From NCBI GenBank assembly GCA_029245245.1, contig JAQWPT010000034.1:62001-126000 (forward strand): a stretch of 64,000 bases of DNA, written 5' to 3'. Below, piece after piece: positions 25,009 through 32,072 of this stretch (its first letter is position 1; each line of letters opens with the position of its first letter). The notes beneath the pieces were generated by a model. It made no database searches. It saw nothing but the letters and a program-made list of their open reading frames with translations, and was not told the origin of the DNA. A program made the translations under genes and the position numbers. The DNA comes from Phycisphaerales bacterium. GTDB taxonomy: Bacteria > Planctomycetota > Phycisphaerae > Phycisphaerales > SM1A02.

Positions 25009-26703
25009 CTACTCCCGTCTCGCACCGTTCGGTCTCCAAGTCCACACCAGCAGCATCCCGGCCAGAACGAACATGCACCAGGCGACGGCATCACCGATGT
25101 ACGCACCATAGATCGTAGACCGGCTGTCCAGTGCTGGCTCGACCGGCAACCATCCCCGGACCTGGATCGGCAGGGATGCGACACGCCGCCCACAGGAGTC
25201 AAAGAGCGCCGTCTGGCCCGTATTGACCGCCCGCAGCAGCGGAACCCGGTTCTCGATGCAGCGAAAACGAGCCGCCATGGCATGAGCCATGCGAGCTGGT
25301 CCATGGTCACCGAACCACCCATCGTTGCTGAGATTCACAAGGAGATCCGCCTGCTTGACCCCGTCGGGATAGACCAGTTGCCGACAGAGGGGAGCAATGG
25401 TGTCCTCGAAACAGATCGGTGTTGCCAACACGACGGGCGATGCCCCCACTCCGCCGAGTTCCAGTGGATCGTACGAGTCACCCCGGTTCAGGTCGAAGGT
25501 CATTCCGGCAGCACCGAATGCCATCACCTTGTCTTCCAGCCACGGCCAGTGCTCCACGTAGGGCAGGTACTCCCCGAACGGGGTCAGGACGATCTTGTCG
25601 TAGCGATCGATGCCGCCCTCCGGCCCGACGAGCACCGCGCTGTTGTAGCGGTGGATCGCTTCCAGTCGCCGGGTTCCATCCTCCTCTACGAGTTCCAGGT
25701 CGAGCCAGGTGGGGCTGCCCACCAGCATGGAGACATCCAGCAGCCGCGCAATCGCCGTGATCGACTGCGGCCAGTGAAACAGGTAGTCAAAGCCACCTCC
25801 CGCGCCCCTGATGAACTCGGTCGTCGGCGATTCGAATCCCAGCCCCGGGGCCATCGTCTCGGGCCAGACCACCAGGTCAGGCTGCTCCGCTTCGACCGCC
25901 TGCCGTGTCATCTCGATGAAACGAGGGACATCCTGCTGCTGGGCGGCCCAACTCCAACTCACCTTGTTGTCCTGGGGCAGATTCGTCTGGATCGCCACGA
26001 TCCGAGGCCCGGGCACGAAGACATCATGCTGCCCGAGCCGCCATGCCCCGTAGCCGATCGAACCGGCCAGAAGCAGGCACACCGTGATCAGGCTGCCGGT
26101 CGATCGACGCTCCTGGCTCAAGAGATCGAACAGAAGCCCGGCGACGGAAAAGACCAGGATGCTTCCCCACCAGGAACCCACGAGATCCGCCGCCTGTACC
26201 AGCAGTGGCCAGTGGATCAACGGGTGCCCGCTGTAGTACCAGGGGTACCCACCGAAGACCACGAGTCCTCGCAGGCACTCCACCGCAACGATGACCAGCG
26301 GGGCCACGATGGCCATGGGCCAGCCACCGATGATCGGATCGCGACCGAAACGGCGAAACATCCATGCCGACAGCACTGTGTAGAAACCGAGGTAGACCGC
26401 GAAGACCGGGTAGCCCGGAGCACTCACCGACATCGTCCACCGCTGGATCCACAGCCACACCAGGGTGAACACGACCCAGGCCGACAACAACAGCAGCAAC
26501 GTGCTTCGTGCCCCGGTGGCGGCGCGGATCACCGCCAGGGCCGAGATGACGACCAACGGCCAGACATCAAGCGGAGGAAAGGCCGCCCACCAGCACAGGC
26601 CCGCCACCACCACCAGCAGCCAGGTGATTCCGGCGCGGTCGAGACGCGGTTGCATCAGTTCGTGTGATGGATCCCCGGGCGTGCCGGATTCACTTGCCTG
26701 CAT
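25009..26703 (-). CDS. lnt: Apolipoprotein N-acyltransferase
   Basis: This ~564-residue protein has an N-terminal block of about seven membrane helices, including 'GGYPWYYSGHPLIHWPLLVQ'. A periplasmic nitrilase-fold domain follows, with the catalytic triad Glu in 'LVVWPETMAP', Lys in 'YDKIVLTPFGEYLPY' and Cys in 'TPICFEDTIAP'. 'NLSNDGWFG' is also a family landmark. It adds the third acyl chain to lipoproteins. The chosen ATG overlaps the end of accD by 14 bp; an ATG at 26655 is an alternative, and neither has a strong ribosome-binding site. Lnt implies a diderm lipoprotein pathway. Confidence 0.94.
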   Translation of the reverse strand: MQASESGTPGDPSHELMQPRLDRAGITWLLVVVAGLCWWAAFPPLDVWPLVVISALAVIRAATGARSTLLLLLSAWVVFTLVWLWIQRWTMSVSAPGYPVFAVYLGFYTVLSAWMFRRFGRDPIIGGWPMAIVAPLVIVAVECLRGLVVFGGYPWYYSGHPLIHWPLLVQAADLVGSWWGSILVFSVAGLLFDLLSQERRSTGSLITVCLLLAGSIGYGAWRLGQHDVFVPGPRIVAIQTNLPQDNKVSWSWAAQQQDVPRFIEMTRQAVEAEQPDLVVWPETMAPGLGFESPTTEFIRGAGGGFDYLFHWPQSITAIARLLDVSMLVGSPTWLDLELVEEDGTRRLEAIHRYNSAVLVGPEGGIDRYDKIVLTPFGEYLPYVEHWPWLEDKVMAFGAAGMTFDLNRGDSYDPLELGGVGASPVVLATPICFEDTIAPLCRQLVYPDGVKQADLLVNLSNDGWFGDHGPARMAHAMAARFRCIENRVPLLRAVNTGQTALFDSCGRRVASLPIQVRGWLPVEPALDSRSTIYGAYIGDAVAWCMFVLAGMLLVWTWRPNGARRE

Positions 26704-27541
26704 AGTCGATGAGACTGGAGATCTCGCTGCGAAGGTCGCTGCGATGCACGACCCGGTCGACGAAACCACACTCCAGGAGGAACTCGCTTCGTTGGAATCC
26801 CTCGGGCAGTTCCTGGCGGATCGTCTGCTCGATCACGCGTGGACCGGCAAAACCGATCAGTGCCTTCGGTTCCGCGAGGATGACGTCCCCCAGCATGGCG
26901 AAACTCGCGGTAACACCTCCGGTGGTCGGGTCGGTGAGAACGGAAATGAACAGGCCACCCATGTCGTCGAACCGCGCCAGCGCCGCAGAGGTCTTGGCCA
27001 TCTGCATCAGTGACAGGCCCGATTCCATCATGCGTGCTCCCCCGGAAGCGGCAACCACGATCAGTGGAAGGTTTTCCTCGGCCGCCGCCTCGGTGGCCCG
27101 GGCGATCTTCTCTCCCACGACCGACCCCATGGATCCGCCGAGGAACGTGAAGTCCATGACCGAGAGAATGACTTTCCGGCCCTTGATGAAGGCGGTCCCG
27201 CAATGCACGGCATCATTGAACCCCGTCTTCTTGCGGGCAGCGGTGATCCGATCCGGGTACGCCTTGATGTCGACGAACTCAAGAGGATCCAGAGAGATGA
27301 GCCCCTCGTCCATGCCGACGAACGTGCCGGGGTCGGCCAGTTGCTCGACACGCTGGGCACCGGTGAGACGGAAGTGGTGCTCACAGTCCGGGCAGACGTT
27401 GAGGTTGTTCTCAAGGGACCGGCGGAAGAGAATCGAACTGCAGGACGGACACCGAACCCAGAGCCCCTCCGGAACGGGCTTCTTGCCCGTGGGGTGCCCG
27501 GCATCGACATCGGACCAGCTTCTTGACTTCAAATCAGCCAT
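26690..27541 (-). CDS. accD: Acetyl-CoA carboxylase, carboxyltransferase beta subunit
   Basis: This 283-residue protein has an N-terminal zinc ribbon with Cys31, Cys34, Cys50 and Cys53 ('CPSC...CPDC'). The carboxyltransferase crotonase-like fold follows ('FLGGSMGSVVGEKI', 'VVAASGGARMMESGLSLMQM', 'DPTTGGVTASFAMLGD', 'AEPKALIGFAGPRVIEQTI'). It pairs with AccA to make malonyl-CoA, the first step of fatty acid synthesis. The start at 27541 gives MADLKSRSW, with GAGG five bases upstream; the frame continues upstream without support. accA is not in the window. Confidence 0.97.
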   Translation of the reverse strand: MADLKSRSWSDVDAGHPTGKKPVPEGLWVRCPSCSSILFRRSLENNLNVCPDCEHHFRLTGAQRVEQLADPGTFVGMDEGLISLDPLEFVDIKAYPDRITAARKKTGFNDAVHCGTAFIKGRKVILSVMDFTFLGGSMGSVVGEKIARATEAAAEENLPLIVVAASGGARMMESGLSLMQMAKTSAALARFDDMGGLFISVLTDPTTGGVTASFAMLGDVILAEPKALIGFAGPRVIEQTIRQELPEGFQRSEFLLECGFVDRVVHRSDLRSEISSLIDYAGK

Positions 27542-27694
27542 GTGGACCTCTCTGCATCGACACCAGCGCGTCAGCGGCTCCAATGACCCGAACCCGAAGC
27601 CACATCAAGTTGCTTCGGACAACGGTGCGAATGGTGACAACTGGGCGGGGCCTCGTAAAGCCCCCGGGTACTCGTTTTTTGAGTCGAACCGACC

Positions 27695-28381
27695 TCAGGC
27701 ACCCCTGAGGGCGGTAATGGTGGTTGCAAAATCCTCGGATCCGAAGATGGCGGAGGCCGCCACGAGCAGATCACAGCCCGCTTCGCGGCAGTCGGAGACG
27801 GTCTGGAGGTTCACCCCCCCATCCATCTCGAGCCGCTGATCATCGCGGAGTCGCTGGGAAATCGCCTTGGTCTTCTCCAGGACATCCCCGATGAACGACT
27901 GCCCTGAGAAGCCGGGATTCACGCTCATCACGAGTGCAAGATCCACCTCGGAAAGCCAGGGCTCGATCGACTCCCATGGTGTCGGCGGGTTGATGGCGAT
28001 GCCCACCGTGCAGCCGGCATCCCGGATGCACTTGATCACGTCGGCAGGATCCTCGTCGGCCTCGACGTGGAAGGTGATGTGCCCGGCTCCCGCCTTGGCG
28101 AACGCCTCCACGTAGAGCGTCGGCGCAGTCACCATCAGGTGGACATCAAGGAAGACATCCGGCAATCGGCGGTGCAGCGAAGCGCAGAGCGCCGGACCCA
28201 TCGTGACGTTTGGAACGAAGTGTCCGTCCATGACATCCAGGTGCAGGAGGTCGGCACCGGCGGCAATGGTCGCTTCGCAATCGGAACCCAGTGCCGCAAA
28301 ATCAGCGGACAGGATCGAAGGTGCAACGAGTGGTTTCGTAATCCGGCCCGTGATGGGATGCGTGCTGGACATGATCGACAT
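27695..28381 (-). CDS. rpe: Ribulose-phosphate 3-epimerase
   Basis: This 228-residue TIM barrel begins 'VAPSILSADFAALGSD'. It carries the catalytic and metal motifs 'LLHLDVMDGHFVPNVTMGP', 'DVHLMVTAP' and 'VMSVNPGFSGQSFI'. 'LEMDGGVN' carries the second catalytic Asp. It interconverts ribulose-5-phosphate and xylulose-5-phosphate in the pentose phosphate pathway. The start at 28381 is chosen for AAGGA seven bases upstream; a second ATG three codons later is possible. It follows the TlpA-like gene by 31 bp. Confidence 0.97.
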   Translation of the reverse strand: MSIMSSTHPITGRITKPLVAPSILSADFAALGSDCEATIAAGADLLHLDVMDGHFVPNVTMGPALCASLHRRLPDVFLDVHLMVTAPTLYVEAFAKAGAGHITFHVEADEDPADVIKCIRDAGCTVGIAINPPTPWESIEPWLSEVDLALVMSVNPGFSGQSFIGDVLEKTKAISQRLRDDQRLEMDGGVNLQTVSDCREAGCDLLVAASAIFGSEDFATTITALRGA

Positions 28382-28412
28382 GTGCAATCCTTGCGCGGTG
28401 TACTGAGTTGTG

Positions 28413-29471
28413 TCAATCCGAATCGGTGGAAGACGCCTGCAGTTCCGCCTGCTTCTTCCGGAATTCCTCGAGCTTCGGCCGGTACTCGCCCTTCTTGCGG
28501 GGCTTGGCCATGAAGTAGGCCTTTTCCTGCATGACAACCGCCTTGTCCACGTCGCCACGCTGGAAGTGAACGATGGCTTCCGACATCAGGAACCGGGGAT
28601 CGCCGGGACGCCCGTTGACACGAGCCGCCTGGGCAGCCTCGAGGGCGATATCGAGATTCCGCTGTGCATCGGGAATCTTCGGCTCGTTCGCGATCATGAT
28701 CGCCAGCCACGAAAGCAGTTCCGGATCGTCCGGGTAGGAATCAATGGCTTCCTGAGCGTGCTCGTAGGCCTTGGCGGGGTTCTTCTGCTCGTTCATGATG
28801 ACCATGAAACGATCAAGGACGAGGAAGTAGAAGATCCTCGGGTCACGCTGAATGACCTCATTGGTCAGGTCGTCGTACTGACCCCAGTTCTTGAGCTTGC
28901 GTGCCTTCTCGATGGCTTTCAGGTGGGAGGCCGCCTGATTCATCAACTTCCTGTTGTAGCGACCGGCAATGATCTTCTCGAGGATCTCGCCGAAATCAGC
29001 TTCCAGTGGGTTCCCGATGAACTGGACGTTGCCCTCGGGCCCGACGATGAATGCTGCGGGAATCCCCTTGAGCCCCGCGGCCTTGAACCAGGCCCGCTTC
29101 GTTGCCGCACGCTTGTCGACGGCGACGGTGTAGTCCATCTTCCGCCCCATCTTGCGAACGAACGACTTGACGAGTTCGGGGTCTTCATCGGAGATGCCGA
29201 TGATCCGCAACTGGTCCGGCTCGTACTGGCTCTGCAACTCGGTCAGGTGCGGGATCGATTTTCTGCATGGACCGCACCAGGTCGCCCAGAACTCGACGAC
29301 GTACGTGGTGCCGGGGTCGATCCCGGTCTCATCACCCTTGACCCACTCGGCAATGGAGAGTCCAGGGGCGGGATCTCCAACCTTGAGTCTCTGGCCGATC
29401 TGGGCCTCCGCCGGGCTTCCCCAGGCAAGACCGATAAGCACGATGGTGGTGAGACAGATTTGCTTGAACAT
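28413..29471 (-). CDS. Exported TlpA-type thioredoxin-fold protein with TPR-like C-terminus
   Basis: This 352-residue protein has a signal peptide (residues 1-23, ending AEAQ). The redoxin domain at ~30-165 has the active site 'FWATWCGPCRKSIPHL' (Cys66, Cys69) and the cis-proline region 'GLKGIPAAFIV'. The C-terminal ~180 residues are helical and TPR-like ('AYEHAQEAIDSYPDDPELLS', 'AIVHFQRGDVDKAVVMQEKA'). It probably reduces disulfides or heme-site cysteines in the periplasm, with the helical part binding partners. It could serve the cytochrome c proteins typical of these bacteria. AGGA precedes the ATG by nine bases. A candidate promoter lies at 29532-29538. Confidence 0.9.
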   Translation of the reverse strand: MFKQICLTTIVLIGLAWGSPAEAQIGQRLKVGDPAPGLSIAEWVKGDETGIDPGTTYVVEFWATWCGPCRKSIPHLTELQSQYEPDQLRIIGISDEDPELVKSFVRKMGRKMDYTVAVDKRAATKRAWFKAAGLKGIPAAFIVGPEGNVQFIGNPLEADFGEILEKIIAGRYNRKLMNQAASHLKAIEKARKLKNWGQYDDLTNEVIQRDPRIFYFLVLDRFMVIMNEQKNPAKAYEHAQEAIDSYPDDPELLSWLAIMIANEPKIPDAQRNLDIALEAAQAARVNGRPGDPRFLMSEAIVHFQRGDVDKAVVMQEKAYFMAKPRKKGEYRPKLEEFRKKQAELQASSTDSD

Positions 29472-29501
29472 GAATGGGGTCCTCTCAAGGTCGAACTCAG
29501 C

Positions 29502-29538
29502 CGCAGGAGTTGCCCTGCGAAGCGATATGCCATCATAC
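29502..29538 (-). promoter_or_regulatory. Candidate promoter of the TlpA-like gene with +1 hairpin
   Basis: Minus strand: GTATGATGGC places TATGAT at 29537-29532, with no clear -35. The predicted +1 is near 29525. The hairpin CGCAGG-gcaact-CCTGCG (29519-29502) begins about six nucleotides in. The GTATGATGGC decamer is shared with the mreB promoter. Confidence 0.4.
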
Positions 29539-29653
29539 CGCCCGATGGCCCTGCAGCATGAACTCTCCCGGCCCGGTTGGGCTTGAAAGGTGGTTCACGA
29601 TGCCTGCAGAGTGATCTTGGACGCGTAAAGGTAGCCAGGGTTCCCGGCTTCAT

Positions 29654-30862
29654 TCAGGCATTGTCCAGCAAATGCACCGACGGAAACGAGCGGCCCTCGA
29701 GCATCTGAAGGCTGGCTCCTCCCCCCGTGGACACATGGCTGACTCCCTGGGCACATCCGAAGGCCTCCATGGCAGCAGCCGTTTCACCTCCACCGATGAT
29801 GGAGATCGCTCCCTGACTGGTCGCAGACACGACCGCCTCGGCCACGGCGCGGGATCCCGTATCAAACGGAGGGACCTCGCAGACACCCATGGGACCATTC
29901 CAGACGATGGTGGAGGCGGTTCGAAGCAACGTGGCCGCGGCCGCTGACGACTCGGGCCCGATGTCAAGCCCCATCAGGTCACCCGGCATGTCCCCGGCAA
30001 TGGCTTGCGCATCCCCGGGATGCTTCGGAGACGGGGCGCAGAGGCTGTCCACCGGAAGCAGCAGTCGTGTTCCCGTCGACTCGGCCTGCTCCAGGATCCT
30101 GCTCGCCGCATCGACCATGTCCTCCTCGAAGAGGCTGCGACCGATCTCGACTCCCAGCACCGACAGGAACGTGTAGGCCATGCCGCCGCCGATGACCACG
30201 GCATCCACGCGTGGCAAGAGGTTGCCGATGGCACCCAACTTGTCGGAAACCTTCGCACCGCCAAGCACCGCCACGAAGGGCGGCCTGGCATGCTCGATGG
30301 ACTCCGAGAGGAAGGTGAGTTCCGCCTGAAGCAACCGACCGGCGACCCGTGGGCATCCAGCCATGGCCTCCGGAACACCGACCATCGATGCATGATCACG
30401 GTGGGCGGTACCAAAAGCGTCGTTGACGTAGATGTCGCCGAAGCCGGCAAGAACAGCGGCGAACTCGGGGTCATTCTTCTTCTCACCGGCATGGAATCGG
30501 AGGTTTTCCAGAAGCACGATGGAACCCGGCACCGACGCATCGACCGCAGCCCGCGCTGCCGGACCGATGCAGTCATCGGGAGCAAGGGTGACATCGACAT
30601 CCGGCAGGAGGTGCGCCAACCGCTCGGCGACGGGCTGAAGACTGTATTGCGATTCGAATCCCGTTCCGGAGGGGCGTCCCAGGTGGCTCATCAGGACCAG
30701 CCTGCCGCCGCGATCAAGGACCGACTGCAGCGTGGGCAGGGCCATCCGGATCCTGCGGTCGTCAAGCACGCCGCCGTCCCCGGTCAAGGGAACGTTGAAG
30801 TCCACCCGGACCAGGACCCGTTTGCCGGCAACGTCAACTGCATCGATGGGTACCTTGGCCAT
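29654..30862 (-). CDS. pgk: Phosphoglycerate kinase
   Basis: This 402-residue protein shows the Pgk landmarks 'KRVLVRVDFNVPL', 'LMSHLGRPSG', 'LLENLRFHAGEKKND', 'VNDAFGTAHRDHAS', 'VLGGAKVSDKLGAI', 'NGPMGVCE' and the C-terminal 'HVSTGGGASLQML'. It catalyses ATP formation from 1,3-bisphosphoglycerate in glycolysis. The start at 30862 (MAKVP) has GGAG at a better distance than the ATG two codons earlier. A weak hairpin (AGCCGGG/CCTGGCT, 29633-29649) directly follows the stop. The gene diverges from miaA. Confidence 0.97.
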   Translation of the reverse strand: MAKVPIDAVDVAGKRVLVRVDFNVPLTGDGGVLDDRRIRMALPTLQSVLDRGGRLVLMSHLGRPSGTGFESQYSLQPVAERLAHLLPDVDVTLAPDDCIGPAARAAVDASVPGSIVLLENLRFHAGEKKNDPEFAAVLAGFGDIYVNDAFGTAHRDHASMVGVPEAMAGCPRVAGRLLQAELTFLSESIEHARPPFVAVLGGAKVSDKLGAIGNLLPRVDAVVIGGGMAYTFLSVLGVEIGRSLFEEDMVDAASRILEQAESTGTRLLLPVDSLCAPSPKHPGDAQAIAGDMPGDLMGLDIGPESSAAAATLLRTASTIVWNGPMGVCEVPPFDTGSRAVAEAVVSATSQGAISIIGGGETAAAMEAFGCAQGVSHVSTGGGASLQMLEGRSFPSVHLLDNA

Positions 30863-30883
30863 GCACATGCTCCATGTTCAAGA

Positions 30884-30898
30884 CGGGTACGGTACCCG
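30884..30898. promoter_or_regulatory. 15-bp palindrome between divergent pgk and miaA
   Basis: CGGGTACGGTACCCG has two 7-bp arms around a single central base. It lies 22 bp from the pgk start and 24 bp from the miaA start. It could be an operator for one or both genes, or a chance palindrome. No known consensus matches it. Confidence 0.3.
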
Positions 30899-30921
30899 AG
30901 TTCGAACCGACGGGATGCGCC

Positions 30922-31878
30922 ATGACCACGACCCCTCCAGACCAGCAGACGATCCTCATCCTCGGCCCCACCGCCGGCGGGAAGACCTCCCTGGCCCTGG
31001 GCCTTGCCCGCCTCCTGGAACCACGTGGCGAATGCATCGGGGCGGACTCGATGCAGGTCTATCGCGGCATGGACATCGGAACCGCCAAGCCCGATGCGGC
31101 GGAACTCGGTGACATCCCGCACCACCTGATCGATGTCGTGGAGCCAACGGATGCCTTCACGGTTGACCACTGGCTCAAGTCGGCCGCACACTGCGAACAG
31201 GACATCATCAGCCGCGGCCGGGTTCCCATCTTCGTGGGAGGAACGAACCTCTACCTGCAATCACTGCTTGGGGGATTCCTGGAGGGACCGGAACCAGACC
31301 CCGTCCTTCGTGCCGAGTTCGACGCGTTGGACACTCCGGCCCTGCGAACACGACTGGAGTCCGTCGACCCGGCAAGTTGCCAACGGATTCACCCCAACGA
31401 TCGGCGCCGCACGATCCGGGCTCTGGAGGTGCATGCCCTGACCGGCAACCCCATCAGCATGATGCAAGGACAATGGGAGGCTGCTCCACGACGAACCGAC
31501 GTCCGGATCATCGGCCTCCAATGGGATCCCGAGGACATCAACCCCCGGATCAATGCACGAGTGAAGTTGATGTTCGAATCCGGCTTTGTCGAGGAGGTTC
31601 GAGCCCTCCGGGACGCCGATCGACTTGGCCCCCAGGCCGCTGAAGCCCTCGGCTACAAGCAGATCAATGAACACCTTGCCGGCCTTCGATCCCTCCAGGA
31701 CACCATCGAGGAGGTGAAGATCCGTACACGACGCTTCGCCAAGCAGCAGAGGACCTGGCTGAGGCGATTTCAGCATGTCTTTGGTGGATTCTGGTTCAAA
31801 CCTGCCGGTTTGGGCACGGAAGACTCTGTAAACAAAGCACTTACAAATATCAACTCCGGGCCCGCCTCCCCCGCTTGA
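30922..31878 (+). CDS. miaA: tRNA dimethylallyltransferase
   Basis: This 318-residue protein has a P-loop, 'ILGPTAGGKTSLALGLA'. 'IGADSMQVYRGMDIGTAKP' binds tRNA A37 and the substrate. 'DIPHHLIDVVEP', 'FVGGTNLYLQSLL' and 'NDRRRTIRALEV' also mark MiaA. It transfers a dimethylallyl group to A37 of tRNAs reading UNN codons, using DMAPP made by the isoprenoid pathway whose genes ispG and dxs lie nearby. The ATG at 30922 gives a normal N-terminus; an in-frame ATG at 30874 would add 16 unusual residues. Confidence 0.95.
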   Translation: MTTTPPDQQTILILGPTAGGKTSLALGLARLLEPRGECIGADSMQVYRGMDIGTAKPDAAELGDIPHHLIDVVEPTDAFTVDHWLKSAAHCEQDIISRGRVPIFVGGTNLYLQSLLGGFLEGPEPDPVLRAEFDALDTPALRTRLESVDPASCQRIHPNDRRRTIRALEVHALTGNPISMMQGQWEAAPRRTDVRIIGLQWDPEDINPRINARVKLMFESGFVEEVRALRDADRLGPQAAEALGYKQINEHLAGLRSLQDTIEEVKIRTRRFAKQQRTWLRRFQHVFGGFWFKPAGLGTEDSVNKALTNINSGPASPA

Positions 31879-31896
31879 ACTGGAAAAAACGGAGTT

Positions 31897-31924
31897 GGTG
31901 GGCCCAGGTCTCCACACCTTTTTT
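31897..31924 (+). terminator. Probable terminator after miaA
   Basis: GGTGGG (31897-31902) can pair with CC-a-CACC (31912-31918) with one bulged A, followed by six T residues (31919-31924). The stem is short but the T-run is clear. The topA promoter begins two bases later. Confidence 0.45.
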
Positions 31925-31925
31925 C

Positions 31926-31953
31926 TTGACAGAGCCAGAGACGCCGATACAAA
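31926..31953 (+). promoter_or_regulatory. topA promoter (sigma-70 type)
   Basis: Perfect TTGACA (31926-31931), 16-bp spacer, TACAAA (31948-31953). Predicted +1 is near 31960, leaving a ~113-nt leader to topA. That leader holds the hairpin GGTGCTG-ACGT-CGGCACC (32011-32028, one T-G pair). A supercoiling-sensitive topA promoter is plausible but not shown. Confidence 0.7.
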
Positions 31954-32072
31954 CACCCCCTACCCGGCGGCCGAGGTTCCATTCCTCCCGCTGGAGATCT
32001 GGGCGGAGATGGTGCTGACGTCGGCACCAACCGTTCCAGGCATGGTTCCCCGCAGGAGACTGATCAGCACCC

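Noticed and set aside
25008-25322. 105-residue N-terminal extension of the HEAT lipoprotein frame
   Set aside because: It overlaps lnt in another frame and would bury the lipoprotein signal peptide inside the protein.
24619-26667. 682-codon plus-strand open frame
   Set aside because: Antisense to lnt and the HEAT lipoprotein, both with intact motifs; no ribosome-binding site or domain.
27649-27681. Terminator after rpe with a T-rich run
   Set aside because: GTTTTTT lies on the plus strand with no plus-strand gene before it, and the minus-strand stem is only about 5 bp.
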